Made by a program: the position numbers and the translations under genes. From Entomomonas sp. E2T0 (GTDB lineage: Bacteria > Pseudomonadota > Gammaproteobacteria > Pseudomonadales > Pseudomonadaceae), in contig NZ_CP094972.1 in NCBI RefSeq assembly GCF_025985425.1, forward strand, positions 2,666,001 through 2,730,000: DNA of 64,000 bases. The letters are read 5' to 3'. Below, piece by piece: positions 10,960 to 22,415 of the stretch. How positions within the stretch are numbered: the stretch's first letter is position 1; every line of letters starts with the position of its first letter. The notes beneath the pieces are model-generated. The model made no database searches. It worked only from the letters and a program-made list of their open reading frames with translations, and was not told the origin of the DNA.

Positions 10960-12468
10960 ATGAGCCTTCAACAAGCTGTTTTTAAGCCCGCCAATCTAGC
11001 TTTAGCAACCATTGCTATATCACTAGCTAGTTTTATGCAGGTATTGGATACCACCATTGCCAATGTTGCTTTACCTACGATTGCAGGTAATTTAGGGGTA
11101 AGTGCGGAGCAAGGCACATGGGTTATTACTTCGTTTGCTGTTTGTAATGCCATTACCCTACCCCTTACTGGCTGGTTATCAAGGCGTTTAGGCGAAGTAA
11201 AGTTATTTATTTGGGTGGTGTTGCTGTTTGTAATTACCTCATTCTTATGTGGTATCGCCCGCAACATGACTGAATTGATTATTTTCCGCTGCTTACAAGG
11301 TGCTGTAGCAGGTCCTCTCTATCCTATAGCACAGTCTTTACTACTAGCTATTTACCCTCCCATAAAACGCGGCGTTGCCTTAGCCATCTTAAGTATTGTA
11401 ACGGTGGTAGCTCCTATTGCTGGCCCTATCTTGGGTGGTTGGATTTCTTACAACTACAGTTGGCCTTGGATATTCTTCATTAATGTTCCTTTTGGTTTAT
11501 TTGCCGCTTTTTTTGCTTATCAACAACTAAGCAGCAAACCTGAGCAGACCCAACGCTCACCCATTGATTATATTGGCCTAATTGCTTTAGTAATAGGTAT
11601 CGGTGCACTACAAGTAGTGTTGGATAAAGGCAATGATTTAGATTGGTTTGAATCTAATTTTATTATTATTGGTTCTGCTATTGCAGTGATTGGTATTATC
11701 TTTTTTATTATCTGGGAATTAACCGATAAACACCCTATTGTTAATTTAAGACTGTTTACTAACTATAATTTTAGTGTTGGCTGTATTTTATTGGTTTTAG
11801 GTTATTCTGGCTTCTTTGGTATTAATTTACTACTACCACAATGGCTACAAACTCAAATGGGCTACACTGCCACATGGGCAGGTTTAGCAGCTGCACCTAT
11901 TGGGATATTACCTGTATTACTCACTCCATTCCTTGGTCGCTATGCACAGTATTTTGATATGCGTTTACTGGCAAGTTTTGCCTTTGCTGCTATTGCTGGT
12001 AGTTGTTTTATGCGTGCAGGTTTCAATACTCAAGTTAACTATGAACATATTGCATTAGTGCAAATGTTTATGGGGGTTGGGGTAGCATTATTCTTTATGC
12101 CAGTGATGAGTATCGTACTATCAGACCTAAAACAAAATCAAATTGCTGAAGGTTCTGGATTAGCAGCATTTTTAAGAACATTAGGGGGTAGTTTTGCTGC
12201 TTCGTTAACCACATGGATTTGGACTAGAAAAGCCAGTGAACACCATGCCTACCTGACTGAAAGCATAAGCCTTTATGATCCTATTACGCAACATACCTTA
12301 AATCAAATGGGTGGTAAAACTCTAGAAAACTATGCTCAGCTAGAAAATATTGTTAATAACCAAGCCTATATGTTATCTACGATTGATTACTTTTTTATGC
12401 TCGGCTGTGGTTTTATGTTGCTTGTATTCGTTGCTTGGTTAGCTAAACCTAAAAGAATTGGTCATTAA
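10960..12468 (+). CDS. emrB: EmrB-like multidrug exporter, DHA2 family (14 TM)
   Basis: This 502-residue proton-driven drug exporter has the 14-helix layout of the DHA2 family. Motif D1 appears as LDTTIANVALPTIAG near residue 30, motif A-like GWLSRRLGE near 70, and motif C as LSIVTVVAPIAGPILGGWIS near 140-160. The gene follows emrA closely. Its stop codon abuts the stop of the convergent lipoprotein gene with no intergenic space, so read-through of opposing transcripts is possible. Substrates are not predictable from sequence. Confidence 0.93.
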   Translation: MSLQQAVFKPANLALATIAISLASFMQVLDTTIANVALPTIAGNLGVSAEQGTWVITSFAVCNAITLPLTGWLSRRLGEVKLFIWVVLLFVITSFLCGIARNMTELIIFRCLQGAVAGPLYPIAQSLLLAIYPPIKRGVALAILSIVTVVAPIAGPILGGWISYNYSWPWIFFINVPFGLFAAFFAYQQLSSKPEQTQRSPIDYIGLIALVIGIGALQVVLDKGNDLDWFESNFIIIGSAIAVIGIIFFIIWELTDKHPIVNLRLFTNYNFSVGCILLVLGYSGFFGINLLLPQWLQTQMGYTATWAGLAAAPIGILPVLLTPFLGRYAQYFDMRLLASFAFAAIAGSCFMRAGFNTQVNYEHIALVQMFMGVGVALFFMPVMSIVLSDLKQNQIAEGSGLAAFLRTLGGSFAASLTTWIWTRKASEHHAYLTESISLYDPITQHTLNQMGGKTLENYAQLENIVNNQAYMLSTIDYFFMLGCGFMLLVFVAWLAKPKRIGH

Positions 12469-13281
12469 TTATTGAACAGGACATTGGTTGTTTTGTTCCA
12501 ATTTAACTAATGACTGATAGTCTCCTCTAGTACGTAATTTCTTCACTAATTGATACGTTTGAATATCATAAGAAGTGATTGGTTCAACCACTGCCACTAG
12601 ACGATTACAGGGTAAAAATAGCAAAACCAATAGCTGCTGTTTCACCTCACCAGTAATTGCAGGAATTATTAGCTCCTGTTGATGATTGAATGTATGTGCT
12701 TGTTTATATTGCTCTAGCCACTTATACCAATCATCACTGTAAAGTTTATAAGGGTTATCTTTATAACCAAAAGGGTCCTCAGTATTAGTTGTCCAATTTA
12801 CTTGTAGCTTATTAATTACTCCCTTACGCAAAGCTATATTTGTTGTTTGATACCAAGAAAAACCCTCTGAGTTTTTTGCAGTAGTAACTGTTTTATTTGT
12901 ATGGTAGGGAACTTGCTCATTCAGCAATGAGGTTTTAAACTCAAAATCCTTATAAGAGGATAAATTTACCCCAACTGCATTAATAAACTGAAACGGTGCA
13001 CGAGCCGCATTATATTGTTTAGTAAACTGAACTTCTTGGTATTTATCAATGGGGTATAATGTCAAATCCACACCTAAATCGATAGGCATAGAAACAATAT
13101 GAATAAGTGGATAAATACCAAATGTAAATAATGCAGCCCAAGCATTGGATAGTTCATCTTTATCATACTTAACGCCTGCAAATGGCTCACCAGTACTATC
13201 GCTACTCCTCATTCGTTCATTAACAGTTCCACAGCCTACTAAAACTACTACTAAGAGTAGTATAACTATTTTACGCATCAA
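12469..13281 (-). CDS. YceK/YidQ-like lipoprotein
   Basis: This 270-residue protein has a type II signal sequence ending in lipobox LVGC (about residues 14-17). The following section, with PFAGVKYD and a hydrophobic stretch ending in PIDLGVDLTLYPID, resembles the short YceK/YidQ (DUF1375) lipoproteins. The remaining 180 residues are an extension I do not recognise. It lies 59 bases downstream of rnfB on the same strand and may be co-transcribed. Function is unknown; an envelope location is well supported. Confidence 0.7.
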   Translation of the reverse strand: MMRKIVILLLVVVLVGCGTVNERMRSSDSTGEPFAGVKYDKDELSNAWAALFTFGIYPLIHIVSMPIDLGVDLTLYPIDKYQEVQFTKQYNAARAPFQFINAVGVNLSSYKDFEFKTSLLNEQVPYHTNKTVTTAKNSEGFSWYQTTNIALRKGVINKLQVNWTTNTEDPFGYKDNPYKLYSDDWYKWLEQYKQAHTFNHQQELIIPAITGEVKQQLLVLLFLPCNRLVAVVEPITSYDIQTYQLVKKLRTRGDYQSLVKLEQNNQCPVQ

Positions 13282-13340
13282 GTTTTTCCAACATTAGATT
13301 TAACGCTACTATAATGTTCTTCTATTAACTCTACCTTAAG

Positions 13341-14159
13341 TTACTCAGTTAAAGCACTTGTAAAAGCTTGTTGTGCCTCTGCTAATTTAACTTTTAAATT
13401 AGCTACTTGTTGTTGCAATTCTGGGGTGTTGTATTGCTTTAACTGTTTCTCTGCTTTATTCAATGCAACTTGTACCATTGCAACCTCTATTTTTAACTTT
13501 TTCTGCTCAGCTGTTAAGGCAGTAGCAGTTGGTTGTTGTGATTTTACTTTATCAATAACTGATTGTTTAGGGTCAAATGTTTGTATTGTTGGAGTTACTG
13601 CTGCTTGCTGTAATCTTGCTTGACGTTCCTGTTGTCTACGCTTTTCCTCTCTCTCTAAACGTGTACTTCGAAATTCAAAACGATTTCGCGCATGATCTCT
13701 TCTTAACTGCCTCGTTACTCGCTGCCCTTCTGCAATAGCAGAATCACCTGTTAAAGCCACTAACTTAGTTGGTAATGAAATAATATCTATACAATCAACT
13801 GGACAAGGAGCAACACAAAGTTCACAACCAGTACATTCAGCTGCAATTACTGTATGCATTAATTTAGCAGCTCCAACAATGGCATCTACAGGACAAGCTT
13901 GAATACATTTAGTACAACCAATACATTCAGCCTCTCTTATATAAGCCAACTGAGCTGGCGAATGCTCTTCAGCCAAAGCAATAACTGGCCTATCCAATAA
14001 TGCTGCCAAGGCATTGATTGTTTCTTCTCCCCCCGGAGGGCACTTATTAATAGCATCACCATTAGCTATTGCCTCTGCATAGGGTTTACATCCTTGATAA
14101 CCACATTTTGTACACTGAGTTTGGGGCAACAAAGCATCTATTAAGTTAATTAACTGCAT
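13341..14159 (-). CDS. rnfB: RnfB/RsxB-like iron-sulfur protein, soluble form
   Basis: This 272-residue ferredoxin-type protein has a 4Fe-4[17 protein letters not shown] cluster motif right at the N-terminus (closed by Cys of NKCPPGG), then two classical CxxCxxCxxxCP clusters (about residues 77-87 and 107-117). The usual RnfB N-terminal membrane helix is absent. The C-terminal 120 residues form a charged Gln/Lys/Glu-rich helix, probably coiled coil, that ordinary RnfB lacks. No other rnf genes are nearby. It could supply electrons to a soluble partner rather than the Rnf/Rsx membrane complex; that is inference. Confidence 0.85.
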   Translation of the reverse strand: MQLINLIDALLPQTQCTKCGYQGCKPYAEAIANGDAINKCPPGGEETINALAALLDRPVIALAEEHSPAQLAYIREAECIGCTKCIQACPVDAIVGAAKLMHTVIAAECTGCELCVAPCPVDCIDIISLPTKLVALTGDSAIAEGQRVTRQLRRDHARNRFEFRSTRLEREEKRRQQERQARLQQAAVTPTIQTFDPKQSVIDKVKSQQPTATALTAEQKKLKIEVAMVQVALNKAEKQLKQYNTPELQQQVANLKVKLAEAQQAFTSALTE

Positions 14160-14241
14160 TTGGTTATTTACACTTTTTAATTTAATTTCATCAGATTATT
14201 TACGGTGTAATAGTATACCTTAATAATGGACCTTAGATAAT

Positions 14242-14271
14242 TTCGTTATTAACTTTCAATTGTTATATAAT
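14242..14271 (+). promoter_or_regulatory. Putative hldE promoter
   Basis: A perfect TATAAT (14266-14271) lies about 60 bases before the hldE start. The matching -35 is weak (TTCGTT at 14242-14247, 18-base spacer). The region is the divergent gap between rnfB and hldE. Confidence 0.35.
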
Positions 14272-14330
14272 GAACACCTATTTTTATATGACTCAATAAA
14301 CTATCCATTCAATAATAGTTAGGAGAAGTA

Positions 14331-15752
14331 ATGAAACTGACCATGCCCCACTTTGAGCAAGCCTCTGTATTAGTAGTAGGTGATGTAATGCTTGATCGTT
14401 ATTGGCATGGTGGTACCTCCCGTATTTCTCCTGAAGCACCTGTACCCGTGGTTAAAATTAATCAGCGAGAAGATCGACCTGGTGGTGCAGCCAACGTTGC
14501 CCTAAATATGGCAGCTTTAGGCGCTAAAACATGGCTAATTGGTGCAACTGGTGAAGATGAGGCTGCTGACTCGTTAGCAGATAGTTTGGGTTCTGCTGGT
14601 GTAGAAACACACTTTCAACGTATTGCAGGACAACCAACTACTATAAAACTACGGGTAATGAGTCGCCATCAACAACTTATTCGCGTTGATTTTGAAGAAA
14701 CTTTTGATATTAATAAAGATGCACTTGCCAGTGAAGTCGAAAAACTTTTACCTTCTGTAAAAGTACTATTATTATCCGATTATGGTAAGGGCACATTAAA
14801 AAACCATCAACAGTTAATAAAACTAGCTAAACAACATAATATTCCTGTGTTAGTTGATCCTAAAGGTAATGACTTTACTATTTATAAAGGGGCTACCTTA
14901 TTAACACCTAATCTAGCAGAGTTTGAGGCCATTGTAGGCAAATGTCTTGATGAAAACCAACTGATCGAAAAAGCACAACAACTAATAGAGCATTTAGAAT
15001 TAGGTGGCTTATTAATTACTCGTGGTGAACAAGGAATGACCTTGTTACGTGACAACCAACAAGAATTACATTTACCTGCCCGTGCTCGTGAAGTGTTTGA
15101 TGTGACTGGTGCAGGTGACACCGTTATTTCTACCCTTGCAGCAGCTATAGCAGCTGGCGAGGAACTCACTGAAGCAGTAGCCCTTGCCAACCTTGCAGCT
15201 AGTATTGTAGTCGCTAAATTAGGCACAGCCTGTATTAGCGCACCTGAATTACGCCGTGCTATTCAACGTGATACGGGTAATGGTAAAGGTGTGCTTAGTT
15301 TAGATCAGTTATTAATTGCGGTAGAAGATGCACGAGCGCAAGGTGAAAAAATTGTATTCACCAATGGTTGTTTTGATATTCTCCATGCAGGCCATGTTGC
15401 CTATTTAGAACAAGCACGCTCCTTAGGCGGCCGTTTGATTGTAGCCGTAAATGATGACGCTTCTGTAACGGCATTAAAAGGTGTTGGCCGCCCGATTAAC
15501 TCAGTAGATCGCCGTATGGCTGTATTGGCTGGTTTGGGTGCTGTTGATTGGGTAACTAGCTTTGCTGATTCAACCCCAGAACGCCTACTGCAAGAAATCA
15601 GACCTGATGTTCTAGTAAAAGGCGGCGACTACTCTGTAGATGAGGTGGTGGGTGCTGATATAGTACTAGCCTACGGTGGTGAAGTGAATGTATTAGGCTT
15701 AGTAGAAAATAGTTCTACAACGGCTATTGTTGATAAAATTAAAGGACAATAA
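14331..15752 (+). CDS. hldE: HldE bifunctional heptose-7-phosphate kinase / heptose-1-phosphate adenylyltransferase
   Basis: This 473-residue two-domain enzyme makes ADP-heptose for the lipopolysaccharide inner core in the cytoplasm. Residues 1 to about 318 are a PfkB-type sugar kinase, with GGAANVALNMAALG near 52 and the catalytic DVTGAGDTVIS near 260. Residues from about 340 are a nucleotidyltransferase with FTNGCFDILHAGHVAYL, containing the HxGH signature. Length and fusion order match Escherichia coli HldE (RfaE). The start has a good ribosome-binding site (AGGAGAAG, 7 bases upstream). A strong terminator follows. Confidence 0.97.
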   Translation: MKLTMPHFEQASVLVVGDVMLDRYWHGGTSRISPEAPVPVVKINQREDRPGGAANVALNMAALGAKTWLIGATGEDEAADSLADSLGSAGVETHFQRIAGQPTTIKLRVMSRHQQLIRVDFEETFDINKDALASEVEKLLPSVKVLLLSDYGKGTLKNHQQLIKLAKQHNIPVLVDPKGNDFTIYKGATLLTPNLAEFEAIVGKCLDENQLIEKAQQLIEHLELGGLLITRGEQGMTLLRDNQQELHLPARAREVFDVTGAGDTVISTLAAAIAAGEELTEAVALANLAASIVVAKLGTACISAPELRRAIQRDTGNGKGVLSLDQLLIAVEDARAQGEKIVFTNGCFDILHAGHVAYLEQARSLGGRLIVAVNDDASVTALKGVGRPINSVDRRMAVLAGLGAVDWVTSFADSTPERLLQEIRPDVLVKGGDYSVDEVVGADIVLAYGGEVNVLGLVENSSTTAIVDKIKGQ

Positions 15753-15792
15753 CTCCCTTAATTGATAAAAAACATGTTATTATTAACGTTTC

Positions 15793-15815
15793 GCCGGGAA
15801 CGCCCGGCTTTTTTA
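15793..15815 (+). terminator. Rho-independent terminator after hldE
   Basis: A GCCGGG / CCCGGC stem with a four-base loop is followed by a run of T. It lies 40 bases after the hldE stop and just before hisZ, so it separates the two transcripts. Confidence 0.85.
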
Positions 15816-15845
15816 CGTCCATTTGAGTGAGTGCAGAGGACACAG

Positions 15846-18337
<2,492 letters not shown>

Positions 18338-18351
18338 ACAGCTGAACTATT

Positions 18352-18399
18352 TATAGTCAATAAAAACCCCAGTATAAACTGGGGTTTTTATTGACTATA
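18352..18399. terminator. Bidirectional terminator between purA and the broken MHS transporter gene
   Basis: This near-perfect inverted repeat has a GC core of CCCCAGT / ACTGGGG flanked by A and T runs, so it works in either direction. It separates the convergent genes purA and the transporter pseudogene. Confidence 0.9.
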
Positions 18400-18404
18400 T
18401 AATT

Positions 18405-19703
18405 CTAATGATCATTTTCTAAATATTTAGGCTTCTTAGGTAATGCAAAACTACATAAGAAACAAATAACCAACATTACAGCAACATAAATGAAGAAATA
18501 ATCAGCATGTCCTATATTTTTAAACTCTGTTGCAATTGATACAGCAGTGCCACCAAATAAAGCATTACCTACGGCATAAGATAGCCCAACTCCCAAAGCA
18601 CGAACTTCTGTTGGAAACATTTCAGCTTTTACTAAACCACCAATAGAAGTATAAAAGCTTAAGATAAACATCATAACAACAAGTAATACACCCAACATAA
18701 ACGCTGAATCTTTAACAGCTGGCATAGCTAAAACCATGACAGGATAAATGCATATGAAGCCCAAAGAACTAAAAAGTAACATTGAGACTCTACGCCCTAC
18801 TTTATCGCCTACAGCACCAAATAAAGGCTGACTTATCATAAAAATAAATAAACCAATAGTCATAATATAACCAACAACTTTATGGTCAACCCCCATACCC
18901 ATCATATAATTTCTTGAGTAAATTGTAATAGTATAGAAAGCTAAAGATCCCCCTGCTGTATAGCCTACCACCAAGAAAAACTGTTTCCAGTGATCTCTAA
19001 ATAACGCAATTAAACTGCCCGACTCTTTAGACTCACGTTGCTCTGCCGTTGTTGTTTCCTCTAATGTACGACGAACCCATAAAGAAACTAATGCAGCTAA
19101 TCCACCAATAAAGAATGGTATACGCCATGCACCTGCATCTAATTGTTCTTTAGTTAGAAATGTTAAAAGAATAACCCCGAGTAGACTTGCCAGTAATTGT
19201 CCACCAGAAAGCGTTACATATTGGAAAGAAGCATAAAATCCTCTACGTCCTCTTAATGCAACTTCACTCATTTAAGTGGCTACCGCGCCATATTCACCAC
19301 CTACGGATAACCCTTGGAATAAACGGACAACCAATAATAAAATAGGAGCCCAAATACCTACTTGTTCATAAGTAGGCAATAACGCAAAACAAAATGAACC
19401 CGCGCCCATCATTACAATAGAAATGAGCATTGATCTTTTACGACCATACTTATCGGCAATCCAACCAAATAACCAACTACCTAATGGACGCATAAAAAAA
19501 CTAAGGGCAAAAGCACCCCAAACAAAAAAAGTCCCCTTTGATCCATTGGCTGGCCCTGTTAATGCAACCGTAAAATAGGTAGCAAAAACAGCATAAATAT
19601 AAAAATCAAACCACTCAACTAAATTACCTGAAGCAGCCCCTACAATGCCATAGATTCTTTTACGGCGCTCTTCTGGAGTATAATGCGGAAGTGTATTACT
19701 CAT
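18405..19703 (-). pseudogene. MHS-family MFS transporter (KgtP-like), interrupted by an in-frame stop
   Basis: Two open segments in the same frame, 19703-19275 and 19271-18405, together encode about 432 residues. That is the length of the 2-oxoglutarate permease KgtP, a 12-helix metabolite:proton symporter. The break is a single TAA (19272-19274) inside a well-conserved stretch: the upstream part ends GGEYGAVAT and the next residues are MSEVALRGRRGFYASFQY. Relatives as I recall them have Tyr there, so one base change (TAT or TAC to TAA) explains it. Other motifs look intact, such as ADKYGRKRS in the first half. It could be recent inactivation, a sequencing error or suppressed stop. Substrate is inferred from similarity. 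Confidence 0.85.
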
Positions 19704-19865
19704 TCTTATTGTCTCTACATCAAAAAAACAAACAAACAAAAACCCAAGCTGGCTAGAATAGTACAAACTATAACTAAAAAGCTAGCAAAGTTTTATACCA
19801 TATTCGATCGATCAATCGTATTACCTAATTGGATTAGATAACACCTCCTTGTGTTAACTTACCTC

Positions 19866-20654
19866 TTAGAAAGAATGTTCTACTGAAGGGAATGTGCTGT
19901 CTTTTACTGCTTTCACATAAGCTGTTATAGCACCTTGAATACTGGTTTGACCATCCATAAAGTTTTTGGAGAATTTAGGGGATTTACCCGCATAGATGCC
20001 AATCATATCGTGTAGCACGAGCACTTGCCCATCACACTCAACTCCTGCGCCAATACCTATTGTTGGGCACTGTAATGCGGCAGTTACTTCTTTCGCTAAA
20101 GCGGCTGGTACACATTCCATTAAGATCATTGCTGCGCCAGCTTGTTCATGCGCAACAGCATCTTCTAATAGCTGTTTAGCGGCCGCATCTCCTTTACCTT
20201 GCACCTTATAACCACCAAAAGCATTCACCGACTGCGGCGTTAAACCTAAGTGGGTACACACAGGAATCCCCCGCTCTTGTAAGAAATGCGTTGTCTCTAC
20301 CATATAGCGACCACCTTCTAGCTTCACCATATGAGCACCCGCCGCCATTAATTGGCTAGCTGAGTCGAATGCTTGTTCTTTACTTTGTTGGTAACTACCA
20401 AAAGATAAATCGGCTAACACTAATGCATTTTTAGTACCCCTAGCAACAATCTCTGTGTGATAACACATCTGCTCTAATGTAACAGGTAAAGTGGAAGAAT
20501 GGCCTTGTACAGTCATGCCTAATGAATCACCTATCAACAAAATATCAACACCTGCTTCATCTAGTAATGTTGCAAAACTTGCTTCATAACACGTTAACAT
20601 AGCAATTTTTTGTTGCTCTTTCTTCATTTTTTGTAAAGTTGATAAAGTAATCAT
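19866..20654 (-). CDS. panB: PanB, ketopantoate hydroxymethyltransferase
   Basis: This 262-residue enzyme transfers a hydroxymethyl group from 5,10-methylene-THF to 2-oxoisovalerate in pantothenate and CoA synthesis. It is a TIM barrel with metal-binding [14 protein letters not shown] (near 40-53), [10 protein letters not shown] (near 80), HMVKLEGG (near 110) and the conserved [19 protein letters not shown] (near 198-216). Length is normal. panC, often adjacent, is not here. The gene stands alone between the broken transporter gene and a divergent cyclophilin gene. Confidence 0.96.
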   Translation of the reverse strand: MITLSTLQKMKKEQQKIAMLTCYEASFATLLDEAGVDILLIGDSLGMTVQGHSSTLPVTLEQMCYHTEIVARGTKNALVLADLSFGSYQQSKEQAFDSASQLMAAGAHMVKLEGGRYMVETTHFLQERGIPVCTHLGLTPQSVNAFGGYKVQGKGDAAAKQLLEDAVAHEQAGAAMILMECVPAALAKEVTAALQCPTIGIGAGVECDGQVLVLHDMIGIYAGKSPKFSKNFMDGQTSIQGAITAYVKAVKDSTFPSVEHSF

Positions 20655-20764
20655 ATAGCCTCATTTTTCATCTTGTATCAATTAACTCTGAAATTAATTA
20701 ATATTGCACACTGTTATTCATTTAGAATAACAAACTTAACCCTCTACCCTTGGAAATGATCATT

Positions 20765-21322
20765 ATGTTAAAAAAGTTATTACTCTCTTTCTGTTGTATA
20801 TTTATGCTCACCACACCAGCATTCGCAGAAACAAACCCAAGAGTTCTATTATCTACAAATATGGGCGATATAGAAATTGAACTATATCCACAGCAAGCCC
20901 CCATTACTGTAACTAATTTTTTAAACTATGTTAATAGTGGCTTTTATAATGGTACTATTTTTCATCGTGTGATACCTAACTTTATGATTCAAGGTGGTGG
21001 CTTTACTGAAGACATGTCACAAAAATCGACCTTAGATGCTATTAAAAATGAAGCTGATAATGGTCTAGCCAATAATCGTGGTACTGTTGCTATGGCACGT
21101 ACTGGAGTTGTTGACTCAGCTACAAGCCAGTTTTTTATTAATGTAAAAGATAACAATTTTTTAAACCATGGCAAACGCGATTTTGGTTATGCTGTGTTTG
21201 CTAAAGTAATTAGTGGTATGGATGTTGTTGATAAAATTGCAGGTGTTCGAACAACATATAGACAAGGTGCACGTGATGTCCCTACAGACCCTGTTATTAT
21301 CGTTTTAGCTAAACAATTATAA
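20765..21322 (+). CDS. ppiA: Periplasmic peptidyl-prolyl cis-trans isomerase (cyclophilin, PpiA-like)
   Basis: This cyclophilin of about 185 residues has a Sec signal peptide ([17 protein letters not shown], cleavage after AFA). The catalytic signature [16 protein letters not shown] includes the active-site Arg, and [12 protein letters not shown] is the second hallmark. It should assist folding of exported proteins in the periplasm. I chose the ATG at 20765 because GGA lies about 10 bases upstream; in-frame TTG (20750) and ATG (20756) codons are alternatives. The inverted repeat after the gene is probably its terminator. Confidence 0.92.
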   Translation: MLKKLLLSFCCIFMLTTPAFAETNPRVLLSTNMGDIEIELYPQQAPITVTNFLNYVNSGFYNGTIFHRVIPNFMIQGGGFTEDMSQKSTLDAIKNEADNGLANNRGTVAMARTGVVDSATSQFFINVKDNNFLNHGKRDFGYAVFAKVISGMDVVDKIAGVRTTYRQGARDVPTDPVIIVLAKQL

Positions 21323-21339
21323 TTTATTAAAATACTATA

Positions 21340-21372
21340 TTATTAAAGGGAAATATTATTCCCTTTAATAAT
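21340..21372. terminator. Inverted repeat after ppiA, terminator-like
   Basis: A 13-bp stem (TTATTAAAGGGAA / TTCCCTTTAATAA) has a 5-base loop. There is no clear T run after it, so termination is less sure than at the other sites. Confidence 0.5.
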
Positions 21373-21476
21373 TGTATAAATATGTAAAAAAACACAATTT
21401 TTAAATGACTGAGTTACTCTTTTAACATAGAATACGAATATTCTGTTATATTCAAATATTTAATTGAGCTTATTTT

Positions 21477-22367
21477 GTGTTTTCTACTTTATCACTACAC
21501 TCGCCAAAATCCTTCTTGCTTCTAGCGCTAAAACTTTTATTGTTATTAATTATACTTACCATCGTTTTTGGTGGTGGTTTTCTATTATGGCAACATTATT
21601 TTCCTGTGGTAGCAGCCAAAGAATGGCAATATCGAGTTTTACATTCTGATATAACAAAAGCAAGTGCCATTTATAAAGAAGCCGATGGTAGCCTTATTGT
21701 TGCAGAAGAGCTTAATAAAAGTCAGGGACGAATTATTCGTATTGCCCCTAATGGTGATCGTACTACACTATTTAGCAACCTGAATAAACCAGATGGAATA
21801 ACCGCATTTGCTGGTGGTATTGTCTTTAGCCAAGAAGGTGGTGAATACCCTGTTAGTTGGCTAAAAAACGGTAAAGTACACAACCTTTTTGAAGGTACTA
21901 ATGTACAAGGTTTAATTGCTGATGGAAAATATCTCTATGCTGTAGAGGATCGTGGTCCACAAAGTAAAATTTTACGGTATAACTCTATCACTAAAACCAT
22001 AGAAACTATTCGCGATAACCTGAATGAAGCAGAAACATTAGCAATCTGCCCTAATGGTCAGAAATATTATAATGAAAAAGAAGCTAATAGAGTAAGATTA
22101 TTAACCGATGATGGCTCAGATCCTATCGTTTTAAACTATACACAAACTAAAGAGCCAAGTATCTTAAAATGTAACAGCCAAGGACTTTGGATTACAGAAG
22201 ACTCTACTCACAGAGCTCGTTTAATGTTATTGCAACCTGATGGTAACTTAAAAGTTATTCTTAGCCATTTAAGAGCCCCACAACAGCTCCTAGAAATTAA
22301 TGAAGACGAATACCTTTTAGCTGAGGGTGGCCGTAATCGAATTATAGAAATTAAAAGAATAAATTAA
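21477..22367 (+). CDS. Membrane-anchored SMP-30/NHL-like beta-propeller protein
   Basis: This 296-residue protein has one N-terminal membrane helix (about residues 13-38, Leu-rich, then FGGGFLLWQHYFPVV). The rest consists of repeated strands of the kind found in six-bladed SMP-30/gluconolactonase propellers (KPDGITAFAGG, NVQGLIADGKYLYAVED, AEGGRNRIIEIK). The bulk is probably periplasmic. I do not recognise a specific enzyme, and metal ligands cannot be assigned. The start is a GTG; the ribosome-binding site is weak. It is a single-gene transcript ended by a terminator shared with metE. Confidence 0.65.
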   Translation: MFSTLSLHSPKSFLLLALKLLLLLIILTIVFGGGFLLWQHYFPVVAAKEWQYRVLHSDITKASAIYKEADGSLIVAEELNKSQGRIIRIAPNGDRTTLFSNLNKPDGITAFAGGIVFSQEGGEYPVSWLKNGKVHNLFEGTNVQGLIADGKYLYAVEDRGPQSKILRYNSITKTIETIRDNLNEAETLAICPNGQKYYNEKEANRVRLLTDDGSDPIVLNYTQTKEPSILKCNSQGLWITEDSTHRARLMLLQPDGNLKVILSHLRAPQQLLEINEDEYLLAEGGRNRIIEIKRIN

Positions 22368-22375
22368 TATTAATT

Positions 22376-22411
22376 AAAAATCCCTTATAAATAATACATA
22401 AGGGATTTTTT
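22376..22411. terminator. Bidirectional terminator between the propeller gene and metE
   Basis: A stem AATCCCTTAT / ATAAGGGATT with a 9-base loop is flanked by A on the left and T on the right, suited to both convergent genes. Confidence 0.85.
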
Positions 22412-22415
22412 GCAA

